A stretch of DNA of 64,000 bases from Pseudoflavitalea sp. G-6-1-2 (GTDB lineage Bacteria > Bacteroidota > Bacteroidia > Chitinophagales > Chitinophagaceae), in assembly GCF_012927185.1 (NCBI RefSeq), contig NZ_JABBGB010000002.1, positions 682,001 through 746,000 of the forward strand, in the 5' to 3' direction. Of this stretch, positions 15,721 through 26,268 are shown piece after piece. The notes beneath the pieces are model-generated. The model saw only the letters and a program-made list of their open reading frames with translations, had not been told where the DNA came from and searched no databases. Position numbers and translations under genes: made by a program. How positions within the stretch are numbered: position 1 is the stretch's first letter; each line of letters opens with the position of its first letter.

Positions 15721-18000
15721 ATGGATTATGCACAGGAGTTTAGAAAATTCATCAGTAGTCAGTACCTCTACACAGGCGTACGCATTACCGCGGGAGCTGT
15801 AATCCCCGCCATCATTCTTTACCAGAACGGATTGCTGGGATCGATGATGGCAGTACCGCTCGGCGCCCTCTGCGTTGGCTTCACCGATAATCCTGGTCCC
15901 ATTCAACACAGGCGAAATGCCATCTTCATCAGCATTTTCTTCAATTTTCTGGTAGCAGTGCTTGCCGGTCTCAGCCGTGGCCATTCAGCGATCATCGGTA
16001 TCGAGCTGGTTGTACTCAGCATGTTCTTTTCTCTGCTGGGCGTTTATGGCAATCGCGCCAACTCCATCGGATCTATCGCTTTACTTGTATTCATATTCAA
16101 TATCGATGCGCATCTCTCTCCCACCGGCAGCGACTTCAAAGGCATTCTCATCAATGCAGGATGGTTTACCGTTGGCGGATTGTGGTACGCCGTACTCAGT
16201 CTGGTGTTGCATACACTTCGACCGTACAAACTTATACAGCAGCTGCTCGGCGAATGCCTCATGGAAACCGCTCGATACCTCGATGTAAAAGCCGCCTTCT
16301 ACAAAAAAGATCCCGATTACAAAGAACTATACCGGTCGCTCATGCGCCACACCGTGGCCATTCAGCACCATCAGGATGAACTCCGCGAGATGCTCTTCAA
16401 AGCGCGCAGCATCGTTCGTGAATCTACCCGGAAAGGACGTGTACTGATGCAGATGTTCCTCGACAGCATCGACCTCTTCGAGCGCATCATGACCACACAG
16501 CAGGATTATGAAGCGCTGCACAAAGAATTCGATCACGAAGAAATTCTCGAAGTCTATCATCGCACCATTCTCGAAATGGCTGATACTTTGAATGGGATCG
16601 GACTGGCCATTCAGGATGGCGTTCCCTACCGGATAGAACAAAAGATCGACGAACCGCTGGAAGCCGCTAAGGAAGCTTTCTTCTCCATGCGCAACAAAAA
16701 ACTGAATGCAGAGAATATCGAAGGGTTCATCAAATTAAGACATATCCTCTTCAGTCTGCAGGATCTCGCCGAACGCATCAAAGTGATCGCGCAATACACC
16801 ACTTACGACAGAACCATCAGCAAGGCGCTGAAAAATCAGCCAAGGCGCGATCTCGACAGATTCATTACCCGTCAGGAATTAGACCCCAACCTGCTTTTCG
16901 ACAACTTGTCGCTGCAGTCGTCCACCTTCCGCCACGCAGTAAGACTTACATTGGCATTGGTGATCGGATATATAGTCTCACTGCTCTTTCCGCTCGGCCA
17001 CGGATACTGGATACTGCTCACCATCACCACCATCGTAAAACCCGCTTACAGCATTACCAAAAAACGGAACGTGCAACGTATTCTCGGCACGCTTACCGGC
17101 GCTTTCCTCGGCTTCGCCACCATCTACATCACTGAAGACACTACCATATTGTTCATCATCATGCTGCTAGCAATGATCATCAGCTACAGCATGCTGAAAC
17201 TGGATTACTTCGTCAGCTCCGCAGGCATCACCGTGTACGTGATCCTCAGCTTCCACTTCCTCAATCCATCCGGATTAGGTGTGGTGCTGCACGATCGCGT
17301 GATCGATACCGCCATCGGCTGCGCCATCTCCTTCATCTTCTCTTCGTTTGTACTTCCCAGTTGGGAGAAGGAGCAGATTGCTTCTTATGTGGAAAAATCG
17401 ATCGCCGCCAACCGTGCATACTTCAGCACAGTGGCCACTTCCTTTATCGGCATCGGTTTCGACATGACGAATTTCAAAGTAGCCCGCAAAGGCGCTTTCG
17501 TATCGCTTGCCAACATGAGCGATCACTTTCAGCGCATGATGAGCGAACCCAAAAGCAAGCAGGATAACCTGGAAAACTATCACCAGTTTGTTGCCACCTC
17601 ACATTTGCTCACTTCACATATCGCCTCGCTCTCCTACTACGGCGAAAGATCCGGACAACAATACGGCTCCATGGATTTTCAACCGCTAGTGAAACAGGTA
17701 GAAGCACAATTCGATCTGGCAGAAGCTATTTTACAGGACCGGAACAACACACCTGCTGAGCAAAAACTGATCGAAGATCCCATCAGACAAAAAGTATTGC
17801 AGCTGCTCGAAATGAGAAGAGAAGAAATGTCTGCAGGAAAAGAAGAAAATGAAATGTCTGTTCGCAAAACCCTCTCCGATCTCAAAGCCATTACAGATCA
17901 GTTTCAGCTGATCGGCACCATCACGGCCGAACAGGTGAAAATACTCCAGAAACTGCGCACCGTTGCAAGCGAACGCACAGCACACGAAACATCTGCCTGA
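15721..18000 (+). CDS. FUSC-family inner-membrane protein (YccS/YhfK-like)
   Basis: 759 residues arranged as two repeats of a membrane block plus a cytoplasmic block, as in the YccS/AaeB-like FUSC family. The N-terminal TMs lie at about 20-165, a long helical cytoplasmic region at 170-400, a second TM block at about 405-540 (LALVIGYIVSLLFPLGHGYWILLTITTIVKPAYSITKKRN is diagnostic), and a C-terminal helical domain. Members are proposed efflux or envelope proteins; the substrate is unknown. It is a single-gene unit with its own -7 box. Confidence 0.88.
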   Translation: MDYAQEFRKFISSQYLYTGVRITAGAVIPAIILYQNGLLGSMMAVPLGALCVGFTDNPGPIQHRRNAIFISIFFNFLVAVLAGLSRGHSAIIGIELVVLSMFFSLLGVYGNRANSIGSIALLVFIFNIDAHLSPTGSDFKGILINAGWFTVGGLWYAVLSLVLHTLRPYKLIQQLLGECLMETARYLDVKAAFYKKDPDYKELYRSLMRHTVAIQHHQDELREMLFKARSIVRESTRKGRVLMQMFLDSIDLFERIMTTQQDYEALHKEFDHEEILEVYHRTILEMADTLNGIGLAIQDGVPYRIEQKIDEPLEAAKEAFFSMRNKKLNAENIEGFIKLRHILFSLQDLAERIKVIAQYTTYDRTISKALKNQPRRDLDRFITRQELDPNLLFDNLSLQSSTFRHAVRLTLALVIGYIVSLLFPLGHGYWILLTITTIVKPAYSITKKRNVQRILGTLTGAFLGFATIYITEDTTILFIIMLLAMIISYSMLKLDYFVSSAGITVYVILSFHFLNPSGLGVVLHDRVIDTAIGCAISFIFSSFVLPSWEKEQIASYVEKSIAANRAYFSTVATSFIGIGFDMTNFKVARKGAFVSLANMSDHFQRMMSEPKSKQDNLENYHQFVATSHLLTSHIASLSYYGERSGQQYGSMDFQPLVKQVEAQFDLAEAILQDRNNTPAEQKLIEDPIRQKVLQLLEMRREEMSAGKEENEMSVRKTLSDLKAITDQFQLIGTITAEQVKILQKLRTVASERTAHETSA

Positions 18001-18146
18001 TATTTCTTCATATCCAAAAATTTCAAAATCCGCAATCGACGGTTCAGCAAGCCTTTCGTAGAATTCATCTTCATTTAACAATACATTGCAAGGGAACATT
18101 GTAGCATTGTAAGGTGATTAAGATCTGCCATCTTAAAACAGTGTTT

Positions 18147-19097
18147 ATGAAACCGATACTGCACGTTATCTGCCTGTTGACCATAACCTTCACTGCCTGC
18201 AATAAAAAAGATGTAAAACAAGATACACCACCGGAAGTGGATAACTGGACTATCAGCAACAACCAGCCACGACCACTCGGCGAAGCCAACTGGAGTTTCA
18301 CCATCGCCAACAAGGTTTATTTCGGAAGCTACACGCATGATCTGCTGATCTATGATCTCAGCACAAAAAAATGGCAGGGCAGTTTCAATTATCCAAAAGA
18401 CTTTGCCCTTCGCTGGTTATGTAACGTTGCAGTTAATGGCAACAAAGCATATATCGGAGGAGGAAGAACCAATGAAGCGATTGGAGGATTCCGTCACGAC
18501 TGGTGGGAGTTTACGCCGGAGGCAGCGAATCCATGGAGACGGCTACCCGACTGTCCGATGGGTGGAACCGATGGCACTGCTTTCGTCTACGACAATGTTC
18601 TCTACACTACTTTGAATATCGGCAACATCGTTCACTCCATTCAAAACCGTGTATACTCCATGCCGCTCAGCACCGAGCAATGGAACAATAGTTTTTCCAC
18701 CATTACCATCAACGCAGGGAGCAGCGGATTTGCCCTTGTCAGCAACGATTCACTTTATTTTGGTGCAGGATACAACAACTCAGTTCCGGGAAATTTGTTT
18801 ACACAACAATGCGCCGCTTTCAATATCAGGAACAAGCAAACCAGCGAGCTGCCTGCATTTCCTGCAAAGCTTACTGTAGCTGAAAACGCACGTAGCTTCA
18901 GTGCAAACGGAAAGATATTTGTGCTGGCGCAGGATCGTCAGTTGTACGCTTTCAACCCTGCAGCCAATAAATGGATACAGAAAAAAACAGTGGAGACCAA
19001 CCCTGATCATGGACCGATCACTTATGTGCATCGCTCAGGCGATAAAGTGTATGGCTTCACCACTCAGGGATATGTGTACGAATACAATTTCAAATAA
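18147..19097 (+). CDS. kelch-repeat-like lipoprotein
   Basis: Start chosen at ATG 18147, which gives a short lipoprotein signal (MKPILHVICLLTITFTACNKKD, lipobox TFTAC); an upstream GTG at 18114 would only add residues. 316 residues. Repeats such as NKVYFGSYTHDLLIYDLSTKKW, NKAYIGGG...WWEFTPEA..WRRLPDCP and DRQLYAFNPAANKW are kelch/galactose-oxidase-type beta-propeller blades. It is convergent with the ROK kinase gene at the end of the mannoside locus (three bases apart). Probably surface or periplasmic glycan-related, but this is inference. Confidence 0.78.
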   Translation: MKPILHVICLLTITFTACNKKDVKQDTPPEVDNWTISNNQPRPLGEANWSFTIANKVYFGSYTHDLLIYDLSTKKWQGSFNYPKDFALRWLCNVAVNGNKAYIGGGRTNEAIGGFRHDWWEFTPEAANPWRRLPDCPMGGTDGTAFVYDNVLYTTLNIGNIVHSIQNRVYSMPLSTEQWNNSFSTITINAGSSGFALVSNDSLYFGAGYNNSVPGNLFTQQCAAFNIRNKQTSELPAFPAKLTVAENARSFSANGKIFVLAQDRQLYAFNPAANKWIQKKTVETNPDHGPITYVHRSGDKVYGFTTQGYVYEYNFK

Positions 19098-19100
19098 CCT

Positions 19101-19955
19101 TTACTTCCAAAGGCAGGCTGCGCCCATGATAGCGGCATCTTCGCCCAGCATTGCCGGCTGAAGATTCATGCGCACTTTGTGCGATGCAAAATATGCATCA
19201 GCAGATGGAATGAAACAATCCCATGCTTTGGCAATATTGCCACCAACAACCACTATATCCTGCAATTCCGGAGGAAACTTCATCAGCAATACTTCTGCCA
19301 GATGCTCCCCAAATACAGCAAACAATTGCTGCGCCATTTCATCGGAATCAAAACCACTCATCAGATCTTTTACACCATGAATAGTTTTTCCCGTCAATCG
19401 GGCATATTCATTCACCACCCAACGGCTGCTGAGATAATCCTCTGCACGTGACGCTTTGAATGGCGTACACCAGAGATCACCATCATAAATGGTATGATTG
19501 AAATAACCGGCCGAGCCCAAACCCGTACCCAGCGTAACTCCTGCGGCATTGGCAAATCCTTTGCCTGCTCCTCCCATCACTTCTCCCAACAGAAATGCCG
19601 ATGCATCGTTGATGAAACGGATATTTTCTGATGGGATATCCAATGCTGCTGCCAGCAGCTCTTTTACATTCAATCCGTACAGCGATTCAAATTTATGCAG
19701 TCCTTTTATGAGACTGATCCCCAGCTCATATTCAAATGGACCAGGCATGGCAATGCCGATCAATCCTGGCTCTGCGTCTGCTTTCGCAAAGCTCTCCCGT
19801 ATGACAGCTGCCCATGATCCGATGAGCTGCTCACTTGTTCCTGTTGGATCTACTTTCGCATGCACACTGCTTTCACGAATGAATGTTGCGCCAGGCAACT
19901 CCACCATGCAGGTGCTGATATGCGATCCGCCAATATCTATTCCCAGTACTTTCAT
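19101..19955 (-). CDS. ROK-family sugar kinase
   Basis: 284 residues. The N-terminal phosphate loop VLGIDIGGSHI, the catalytic-type NDASAFLLGE (about 143-152) and GVTLGTGLGSAG match ROK kinases. No N-terminal helix-turn-helix is present, so it is an enzyme and not a repressor. The zinc-binding CxCGxxGC motif of many ROK kinases is absent. As the last gene of the mannoside operon, next to a mannose-6-phosphate isomerase, a mannose or glucose kinase role is the best inference. Confidence 0.83.
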   Translation of the reverse strand: MKVLGIDIGGSHISTCMVELPGATFIRESSVHAKVDPTGTSEQLIGSWAAVIRESFAKADAEPGLIGIAMPGPFEYELGISLIKGLHKFESLYGLNVKELLAAALDIPSENIRFINDASAFLLGEVMGGAGKGFANAAGVTLGTGLGSAGYFNHTIYDGDLWCTPFKASRAEDYLSSRWVVNEYARLTGKTIHGVKDLMSGFDSDEMAQQLFAVFGEHLAEVLLMKFPPELQDIVVVGGNIAKAWDCFIPSADAYFASHKVRMNLQPAMLGEDAAIMGAACLWK

Positions 19956-19970
19956 AAATGATCTGTCTTC

Positions 19971-22670
19971 TTATTTTCCCCAGTTTTTGTTCGGTTGATT
20001 GCCGAGCCAGAGTTCCAGCTCACCACCATTTGCAAAAAGATCGTGACTGAACCACGCCTTTTGCTGATCTTTTCCATTCAACGTAGCACGCTGAATGTAC
20101 ATATTCTCTGCGCTGTTATTATGCGTTCTGATCACGAACTGCTTTCCTTTGTAGTAGCGGTTATCCAGCTGAATAGTGATGGTATCGAAGATCGGTGAAG
20201 TGATATCATACACTGGCGTTGCAGACTGATTGCCGGTGAGACTGAACAGTCCCATTGCCATCAATGCGCTCACGCCGCCCATCTGTCCCTGATCTTCATC
20301 ATGACCTCCATAACCGAGATCGGGTGTGATGCCTCCATATGCCTGCTCTTTCACTCTTCGTACCCAATACTGACTCAGCCACGGTTTGCCCGCATAGTTG
20401 AATACATGGGCATTTGAGCAACCGGGTTGATTGGCATAACTGATGTAACCATCATTGTAAGCAAATACAAAATCGCTGGCTGATGCGCGCTCGAATGCGT
20501 AATTGAGTTTTTCGCAGAGCACGTCTTCTCCCCCCATCATCTTTGCAAGTGTTGGTATATCATGGGATACACCAAAGGTAGCCTGCCATGCATTGGCCTC
20601 TACCCATCCTTCGCCGCTGAGCGGATTGCTGTGCAGAAATTTGCCGTCACGTCCTATGGGGAATAATAATTTCTGTGTGGTATCGAAGCAGTTGATCCAG
20701 CTGCGCGATCTGCGCATGAATTCCTGTTCATCTTTTTTCTTTCCCAGTTTCTTTGCCATCTGTGCTACGCCCCAATCCTGAAAAGCTGCTTCGATGGTGA
20801 TGCCTGCATTGCCGGGCCACCAGCCATTTTTGATGTAGAAGGTTACGTCTTCGGGTTTGCCTTCCGGTCCACCGCCCAGCATGCCTCCGGGCATTTGATT
20901 GCGTTTAACGATCTCGTATGCACGAAGCGGATCGGACTTGGTGAGCAATCCTTTCATGTAGGTGCTTACTACAAGATTCGCAGCGGGATTGCTGGTCATG
21001 ATGTAAGAATATCCGCCGCCGGATGGACCACGCGGAAGCAGTCCTCCGTTGTTGGCATATTCGAGCATGCTCGCACTCATTTCATCCTGCACTTCGGGCC
21101 AGGCAAGTCCCCACAATACATTCAGGTTCCATTGTGTAAGCCACCATGCATCTGAGTTGTACATATTGAACTTTAACGTGCCATCAGCGTTTTTAGGAAC
21201 TGCTTTTATTTTGAAGACGGCATCGGTGAAAGTGCCGTCGCGCTTGCCTGTTGTACGATCGGGATAATCGCCGGATACATCATTTATCTTATGCCGACCG
21301 AGCAGGCCATGCCATAGATCGGTATAGAATTTTACTTTCTGAGCGGTGGTACCACCTTTCACGTCGATCTTTCCCAGCCATTGATTCCAGATGGATTGAG
21401 AGGTTTGTTTCACTTCATCGAAATTCCAGGTGGTGCATTCAGCATTAAGATTTTTGCGTGCGTTGTCGATGCTGGTGTAGGAGATCGCAATCTTCATCTT
21501 CACCTGATCACCTGCTTTGGCATTGTAGGTAGGAGAAAGTCCAACACCATCGCCTTGCAACGACTGAACATTTTTGAGTTGTTCTTTTCCTTTCCATCCG
21601 TTCAATGCATCGAAAGGTTTATCGAATTGTATTACGAAGTAAACCTTCACGTCTTTTGGTCCACCCCAATATCTTTTGATGGAACTGAAGGAACCTTCGA
21701 GTTCGTGATCATTTACTTTGCGCAATGCCGTGTTGGCCATGGTGCTGTTACCCATGTATCCACCGAGATTGGTGAGGATGCGCGTTTCCATGTCTTTGGT
21801 GAAAGTGAATCTGTAGAAGCTCACACGATCGGTAGAAGTAAGCTCCACCCATGTTTTAGGATTTTGCAGAAACACGCGCTGGTAGCCGGGTTGCACAATT
21901 TCGTCGTCATGACTGAAAGTGGATTTCCATCCTGCTTCGCCGAGTGTTGGATCAACGGAAGGTGCGGCAGGCATTATTTCGATGCCGGAAAGCATCCAGC
22001 AATGGATCTGTCCGAAGCCGAGTATTTCTTTCTCGTTGTAATTGTATCCTCCTCCATTCTGATTTTTGTTGCGTGTATGCGGAGCGGCCCCTACCATTCC
22101 GAATGGACGATTGCCCGTAATAAAAAAGAAGTAACGACCACGATTGGTTTCGATGTAAGGATCCACCCAGCTCACATAATCTTTGCTCTGTACAGGTGAT
22201 TCAAAAACTTCGAACTCGGATAATCCGAGATCACTTCCGGTTCCGTCCGTTACAACAAACTTTACCCAGGTGATGGTTTTATCGGGAAATGAAAATGATT
22301 TTCCACTGCCATCCGCAGGAAGCTGATTCACCCAGATGCGGCTGCCGTCGCTGAATTCGAGCCGACCGCCTGCAATATTATCCTCCATACCAGGGCGATC
22401 ATAGAGCACGATGCGATTGATGGTCTGCGGTTGTTTCCACTCCAGCTGAATCCACGGGAAACGGATATAACCCCAGTCTGTAGTAACGCCTTCACATGCC
22501 CACTCTCCTTTTCCATGGATACCGATCCAGCCATCTGTTACGGCATTCCCTTCAAAACCTTTGAGTGAAGTAGAGACCGTAACAGTGGCTTGTGGGGCAA
22601 TATTGCCCGGACCGGCTATCAGAACCTCAACCAATAAAATCGATAATATGCCAAGCAGATATTTTTTCAT
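19971..22670 (-). CDS. GH92 alpha-mannosidase with N-terminal F5/8-type domain
   Basis: 899 residues with a signal peptide (MKKYLLGILSILLVEVLIAG). Residues about 25-160 form a discoidin-like carbohydrate-binding domain (NAVTDGWIGIHGKGEWAC...WIQLEWKQPQTINRIVLYDRP). From about 170 the GH92 core begins (VDPYIETNRGRYFFFITGNRPFGMVGAAPHTRN), continuing with GFGQIHCWMLSGIEIMPA and the C-terminal GHDEDQGQMGGVSALMAMGLFSLTG containing conserved acidic residues. GH92 enzymes are calcium-dependent exo-alpha-mannosidases, so the locus targets mannosides. It is 18 bp after the SGNH esterase gene. Confidence 0.93.
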   Translation of the reverse strand: MKKYLLGILSILLVEVLIAGPGNIAPQATVTVSTSLKGFEGNAVTDGWIGIHGKGEWACEGVTTDWGYIRFPWIQLEWKQPQTINRIVLYDRPGMEDNIAGGRLEFSDGSRIWVNQLPADGSGKSFSFPDKTITWVKFVVTDGTGSDLGLSEFEVFESPVQSKDYVSWVDPYIETNRGRYFFFITGNRPFGMVGAAPHTRNKNQNGGGYNYNEKEILGFGQIHCWMLSGIEIMPAAPSVDPTLGEAGWKSTFSHDDEIVQPGYQRVFLQNPKTWVELTSTDRVSFYRFTFTKDMETRILTNLGGYMGNSTMANTALRKVNDHELEGSFSSIKRYWGGPKDVKVYFVIQFDKPFDALNGWKGKEQLKNVQSLQGDGVGLSPTYNAKAGDQVKMKIAISYTSIDNARKNLNAECTTWNFDEVKQTSQSIWNQWLGKIDVKGGTTAQKVKFYTDLWHGLLGRHKINDVSGDYPDRTTGKRDGTFTDAVFKIKAVPKNADGTLKFNMYNSDAWWLTQWNLNVLWGLAWPEVQDEMSASMLEYANNGGLLPRGPSGGGYSYIMTSNPAANLVVSTYMKGLLTKSDPLRAYEIVKRNQMPGGMLGGGPEGKPEDVTFYIKNGWWPGNAGITIEAAFQDWGVAQMAKKLGKKKDEQEFMRRSRSWINCFDTTQKLLFPIGRDGKFLHSNPLSGEGWVEANAWQATFGVSHDIPTLAKMMGGEDVLCEKLNYAFERASASDFVFAYNDGYISYANQPGCSNAHVFNYAGKPWLSQYWVRRVKEQAYGGITPDLGYGGHDEDQGQMGGVSALMAMGLFSLTGNQSATPVYDITSPIFDTITIQLDNRYYKGKQFVIRTHNNSAENMYIQRATLNGKDQQKAWFSHDLFANGGELELWLGNQPNKNWGK

Positions 22671-22688
22671 GATACTAATGCATAATGA

Positions 22689-24209
22689 TTAAGGATGTTC
22701 GGGCCATTTGTCGCTGCGGAATGGCGCAGCAGGAGTTCCATCACTGTTGCAGAGATTGGTAACAGGATAATTATTGAAGGCATACCTCACTGCCACAGGG
22801 CTGGCTACAGCAGCGGATTGCACCCATACCTCATGCCCATGTATCACAGCCTTTGCCGGATAGAATTTCTTATCGGCGCCTGCCACATAAAAATGCAGGA
22901 CGGGTTGTTCATCGTTCGTTTTCAATCCGGCTGCAGTAGAGCCCGGCTGAAATATCACTTTGATTGTATTGCCTTCGATGCGTATGTTTTTGTATTCAGG
23001 ACCGCGCCATGCAGCCAGTTTTCCGTAATTCTTTGCCAGTGCATGTTTTGCGAGTCTGATGCCCACCTGTTGTTTGTTGCGCGGATGCAGATCATCGGCT
23101 TCGCCGATATCCATGGTAACCACCATTCCGGTGTTCGGAGATGCAAACCGGATGCTATCCTGTGCTTCGCGGAAATGCGCATAGTAAGTAGTGCTGGTGG
23201 TATCGCCTTCCCATTTGAATGGCGCTACCTGCACATAGTAAAAAGGAAGATCTCCCTGAGCGAATAATGTACGCCAGTTCTTCACCATCGCTGCTGTGAG
23301 TTGGGTGTAGCTGCTGCGTTCCATTCTGTTCGACTCTCCCTGATACCAGAGAAATCCGCTCAGACTAAGATTGCGCAGCGGATGAATCATCGCATTGTAA
23401 AATAATGTCGGATACAAAACCTTCTCGAAAGTGACCACAGAGTCCGGAACTTGTTTCGACACAGCACTTGTATCGTAAGGATAGAGATATTTCTGATTCA
23501 GCACATTGTCGCTTTCCAGTGTAGCACGGCTGGTCCATGCCTGACAACTCGAAGCGCCGACACTGCTCACTACCATGCCAACAGGCACCTGCAGTTTCTG
23601 ATACAATTCTCTTGCGAAGAAATAGGCAACGCCACTGAAATCTTTGGCGGCATCCGGTGTGCAGATCTTCCATGCACCATTGATGCAATCGGCCTGTGGC
23701 TCTGCTTTGAAATCTGTGCGCACATTGTACAACCGAATGGCTGGATAATTGGCGTTATTGATCTCCTGCTCGAAGTTCAATACACCACGAAGCCATGGAT
23801 AGAATGGTTTCAGTTCCATGTCCATATTGCTTTGCCCTCCGCAAAGCCATACTTCTCCGATCATAACATTGGTCAGCAAAACGGTGTCTTTGCCAGACCA
23901 GATGCGAATATTATGGGCAGTAAAGTCGCCCGCTTTCGCTTTCGGCACAGGAATTTCTGTTAACCATTGTCCGTTTGCAACAGATTTCGTTTGCTGCGGC
24001 TTCGGCATCCAATCGGCCTGTACAGTAATGCCAGAGCCGGTTGCAGCGAATCCCCAAACCCTAAATGGTTTGTCCTGCTGCACCACCATATTGCTTTGAA
24101 TGGTATTGGCCAATGTAAAGGCAGGAGGGTTAGCAAAAGAGGTCAGGCTGCCGATGACAGCCCAACCGGAGAGTGCTATATTGAAAATAATAGCGCGCAT
24201 GTTATTCAT
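22689..24209 (-). CDS. exported SGNH acetylesterase (sialate O-acetylesterase-like)
   Basis: 506 residues with a signal peptide ending near FANPPAF. The catalytic serine is in WLCGGQSNMD (S127), with downstream FLWYQGESNR and a C-terminal DLHPRNKQQVGIRLAKHAL supplying the Asp-x-x-His. This is the arrangement of the sialate-O-acetylesterase branch of SGNH hydrolases. It probably removes acetyl groups from the glycan so that GH92 can act. The start codon overlaps the end of the preceding lipoprotein gene by eight bases. Confidence 0.88.
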   Translation of the reverse strand: MNNMRAIIFNIALSGWAVIGSLTSFANPPAFTLANTIQSNMVVQQDKPFRVWGFAATGSGITVQADWMPKPQQTKSVANGQWLTEIPVPKAKAGDFTAHNIRIWSGKDTVLLTNVMIGEVWLCGGQSNMDMELKPFYPWLRGVLNFEQEINNANYPAIRLYNVRTDFKAEPQADCINGAWKICTPDAAKDFSGVAYFFARELYQKLQVPVGMVVSSVGASSCQAWTSRATLESDNVLNQKYLYPYDTSAVSKQVPDSVVTFEKVLYPTLFYNAMIHPLRNLSLSGFLWYQGESNRMERSSYTQLTAAMVKNWRTLFAQGDLPFYYVQVAPFKWEGDTTSTTYYAHFREAQDSIRFASPNTGMVVTMDIGEADDLHPRNKQQVGIRLAKHALAKNYGKLAAWRGPEYKNIRIEGNTIKVIFQPGSTAAGLKTNDEQPVLHFYVAGADKKFYPAKAVIHGHEVWVQSAAVASPVAVRYAFNNYPVTNLCNSDGTPAAPFRSDKWPEHP

Positions 24210-25431
24210 TGATTTTTACACGAACGAATCTTGGACGATACAGTTGAGGGTATTTCTTCACATCAGTAAAGAAATCGAAAGAGTTTACGTTGTAGCTGAT
24301 CAGCAGTTCATCGGGCGTTGAAAGTACAGGATGCACTTTGGCATTGTACGGGAAGAAATCTTTATCCTCCGCTACAGATGCGCTGCAGTCGAACAGGCGG
24401 ATTACTTTTCCGAATGGACCAACAGGCGAATCTGCCAATCGCAATGCAACATACTTTCCTAGACCTTCTTCCTGAAACACGAGTGCATAGCGGCCATCGC
24501 GCAGGCGCATCATGCCGAGTTCGTTGGAGAGTTTGTCTGTTACGGTTGCAATGCGCGATACATCACTGGTCCAGTCTTTGCCATCCCAGAAATTCCATTG
24601 GCTGAAATCCTCTATGGAAGCGGGTTGCACGCGCGCAATCATCAGCGCTTTTGTTTTTCCGCGGACGCCGTAAATGTAAACGAAGCCATCCGGATCAGTG
24701 GCTCCGGCTTCTTTGGTGTTCACGTAAATGCCTGCTCCGAATGAGCCGGCGCTGTCTACATCTTTACCAAGGAAGAAAGGAATATCCAGCTGACGCTGAT
24801 CGGCGAAGGGAGCTTTACTGGCAGCAGGAATTACCACCAGCGTGTTGCCTACTTCCTTGAATCCGAAAGCGCCGCCTCCGGCAATATCTTTGATGCGGTA
24901 TCCGAAAATATAGAGATCGTTGTTCTTCGACTGATTCACAAATCCATCGCCCAGCCAATAGTAGTCACCAGCTGCGGTTGCAGGTGTGGTGGGTTTGAAA
25001 AGTGACAGATTTTTTCCGTCTTCTTTCTTCCACTGAAAATTAATTCGATCGTCTTTGGGTTCTGAGCCTTTGAGTACAGCAACAGAGTTATGGATCATTT
25101 CATATCCCGGCTTCAGTGAATCTTTTTCGATCTCACCAAGCATGGTATCGCTGAACCAGATCACTGTTTCACTACCAGCACTGGAACCGGGATTTTCGCG
25201 CCCATTGCGGGTTACAGCAAATATGCCATCACCGCCGAACCATCCGGATGTACGTTTGAAGAGATTGCTCCATTCAGGCGCTTCGGTTGCAGTGAAGTTG
25301 AGCGAGTCGAGGCTGGGCTTTTTCTTTTCTTCAGGTGGTTGCTGTGCACTGTTGCTGCAGGCAGCCATCAGCAACGAAGCGAAGGCAAAGGAAACAGCAC
25401 GTACTGTATGTCTGGCAATTGATTGCGGCAT
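24202..25431 (-). CDS. DUF4185-like beta-propeller lipoprotein
   Basis: 409 residues with a lipoprotein signal (lipobox LLMAAC near residue 25). The motif-rich sequence (GGDGIFAVTRNGRE, TVIWFSDTMLGE, YYWLGDGFVN, DGRYALVFQEEGLGKYVALRLADSPVGPF, LISYNVNSFDF) resembles five-bladed propeller proteins related to GH43/GH32 and DUF4185. It is probably a surface glycan-binding or glycan-processing protein of the mannoside locus; catalytic acids are not clear to me. Confidence 0.6.
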   Translation of the reverse strand: MPQSIARHTVRAVSFAFASLLMAACSNSAQQPPEEKKKPSLDSLNFTATEAPEWSNLFKRTSGWFGGDGIFAVTRNGRENPGSSAGSETVIWFSDTMLGEIEKDSLKPGYEMIHNSVAVLKGSEPKDDRINFQWKKEDGKNLSLFKPTTPATAAGDYYWLGDGFVNQSKNNDLYIFGYRIKDIAGGGAFGFKEVGNTLVVIPAASKAPFADQRQLDIPFFLGKDVDSAGSFGAGIYVNTKEAGATDPDGFVYIYGVRGKTKALMIARVQPASIEDFSQWNFWDGKDWTSDVSRIATVTDKLSNELGMMRLRDGRYALVFQEEGLGKYVALRLADSPVGPFGKVIRLFDCSASVAEDKDFFPYNAKVHPVLSTPDELLISYNVNSFDFFTDVKKYPQLYRPRFVRVKINE

Positions 25432-25442
25432 AACAATAGGAT

Positions 25443-26231
25443 TTAGAGAGTGGATTCAAATGTGTAAACGAACTTCTCCTTATCCGTGTATGGCGGGCCG
25501 AGCCAGGAGAGATCGAGTACAATGTCCATCACCAGTTTATCGTTGGTGATGCTGCGTACATTGTATTTCTCTACCGTTCTGCTGCTGGGATTGAACAGTG
25601 CATAGTACTCCTGCACAAAGGTTTTGTCATTATCTTCCAGTCTCCATTTATCATAAACGTTCAGTCCATCGAAATCACAGGCAGATGTGCCGTAGTAAAG
25701 ATTGATGGTGCTGTCTTTTTTCCAGGTGAACACATTGTCTTTTTCACAAGGTTTAATGGTTTCTTCTGCGGGTGAAGCAGTTTCTCTGAGAATAGATTTC
25801 AGCAACCATTTCCTTTTGTAAATGATCTCTGCCGGATTGGCTACGGTGTTAACGGTAAGATCTTTCTCCACTACCCTTTCTTTTTTGTCGGTGAGTTTGA
25901 AATTGAAACCAACCAGTTTGTCTATCTCATTTTGCTGAAGGGTGTAGTAGAAAATGTACCGGTATTTATTTTCGCCAAGGTCTGCGATAGAAGGCAATAC
26001 GGGCTTAAAATTCGCATCTGGCTTCAGGTTCACGCCTTTGCTGATTTCGAGGGATTTCCATCCGTCGGGAATGGTCATATCGACCGTTACTTCGATAACG
26101 TTATCAGATTTTCCGCTGATCTCTTCTGTACTCAGTGTGATCACCGGAATGTTTGGGTCTGCATCTTTTTTACATCCTGCGAATGTGAACAGGCAGGTTG
26201 CCAGCAGGATGGTGAGGGAATATGGGCGCAT
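25443..26231 (-). CDS. lipoprotein of unknown function in the mannoside locus
   Basis: 262 residues. Signal MRPYSLTILLATCLFTFAGC with lipobox FAGC. The N-terminal half (TVDMTIPDGWKSLEISKGV...) may be an Ig-like domain. The C-terminal half (WKKDSTINLYYGTSACDFDGLNVYDKWRLEDND) resembles lipocalin-like Bacteroidota lipoproteins. Its position between the sugar porter and the DUF4185 protein suggests a glycan-binding surface role, but no function is established from sequence. Confidence 0.7.
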   Translation of the reverse strand: MRPYSLTILLATCLFTFAGCKKDADPNIPVITLSTEEISGKSDNVIEVTVDMTIPDGWKSLEISKGVNLKPDANFKPVLPSIADLGENKYRYIFYYTLQQNEIDKLVGFNFKLTDKKERVVEKDLTVNTVANPAEIIYKRKWLLKSILRETASPAEETIKPCEKDNVFTWKKDSTINLYYGTSACDFDGLNVYDKWRLEDNDKTFVQEYYALFNPSSRTVEKYNVRSITNDKLVMDIVLDLSWLGPPYTDKEKFVYTFESTL

Positions 26232-26268
26232 GATCGTTAGATTTAATTATGTATAAACAGAAAGCAGG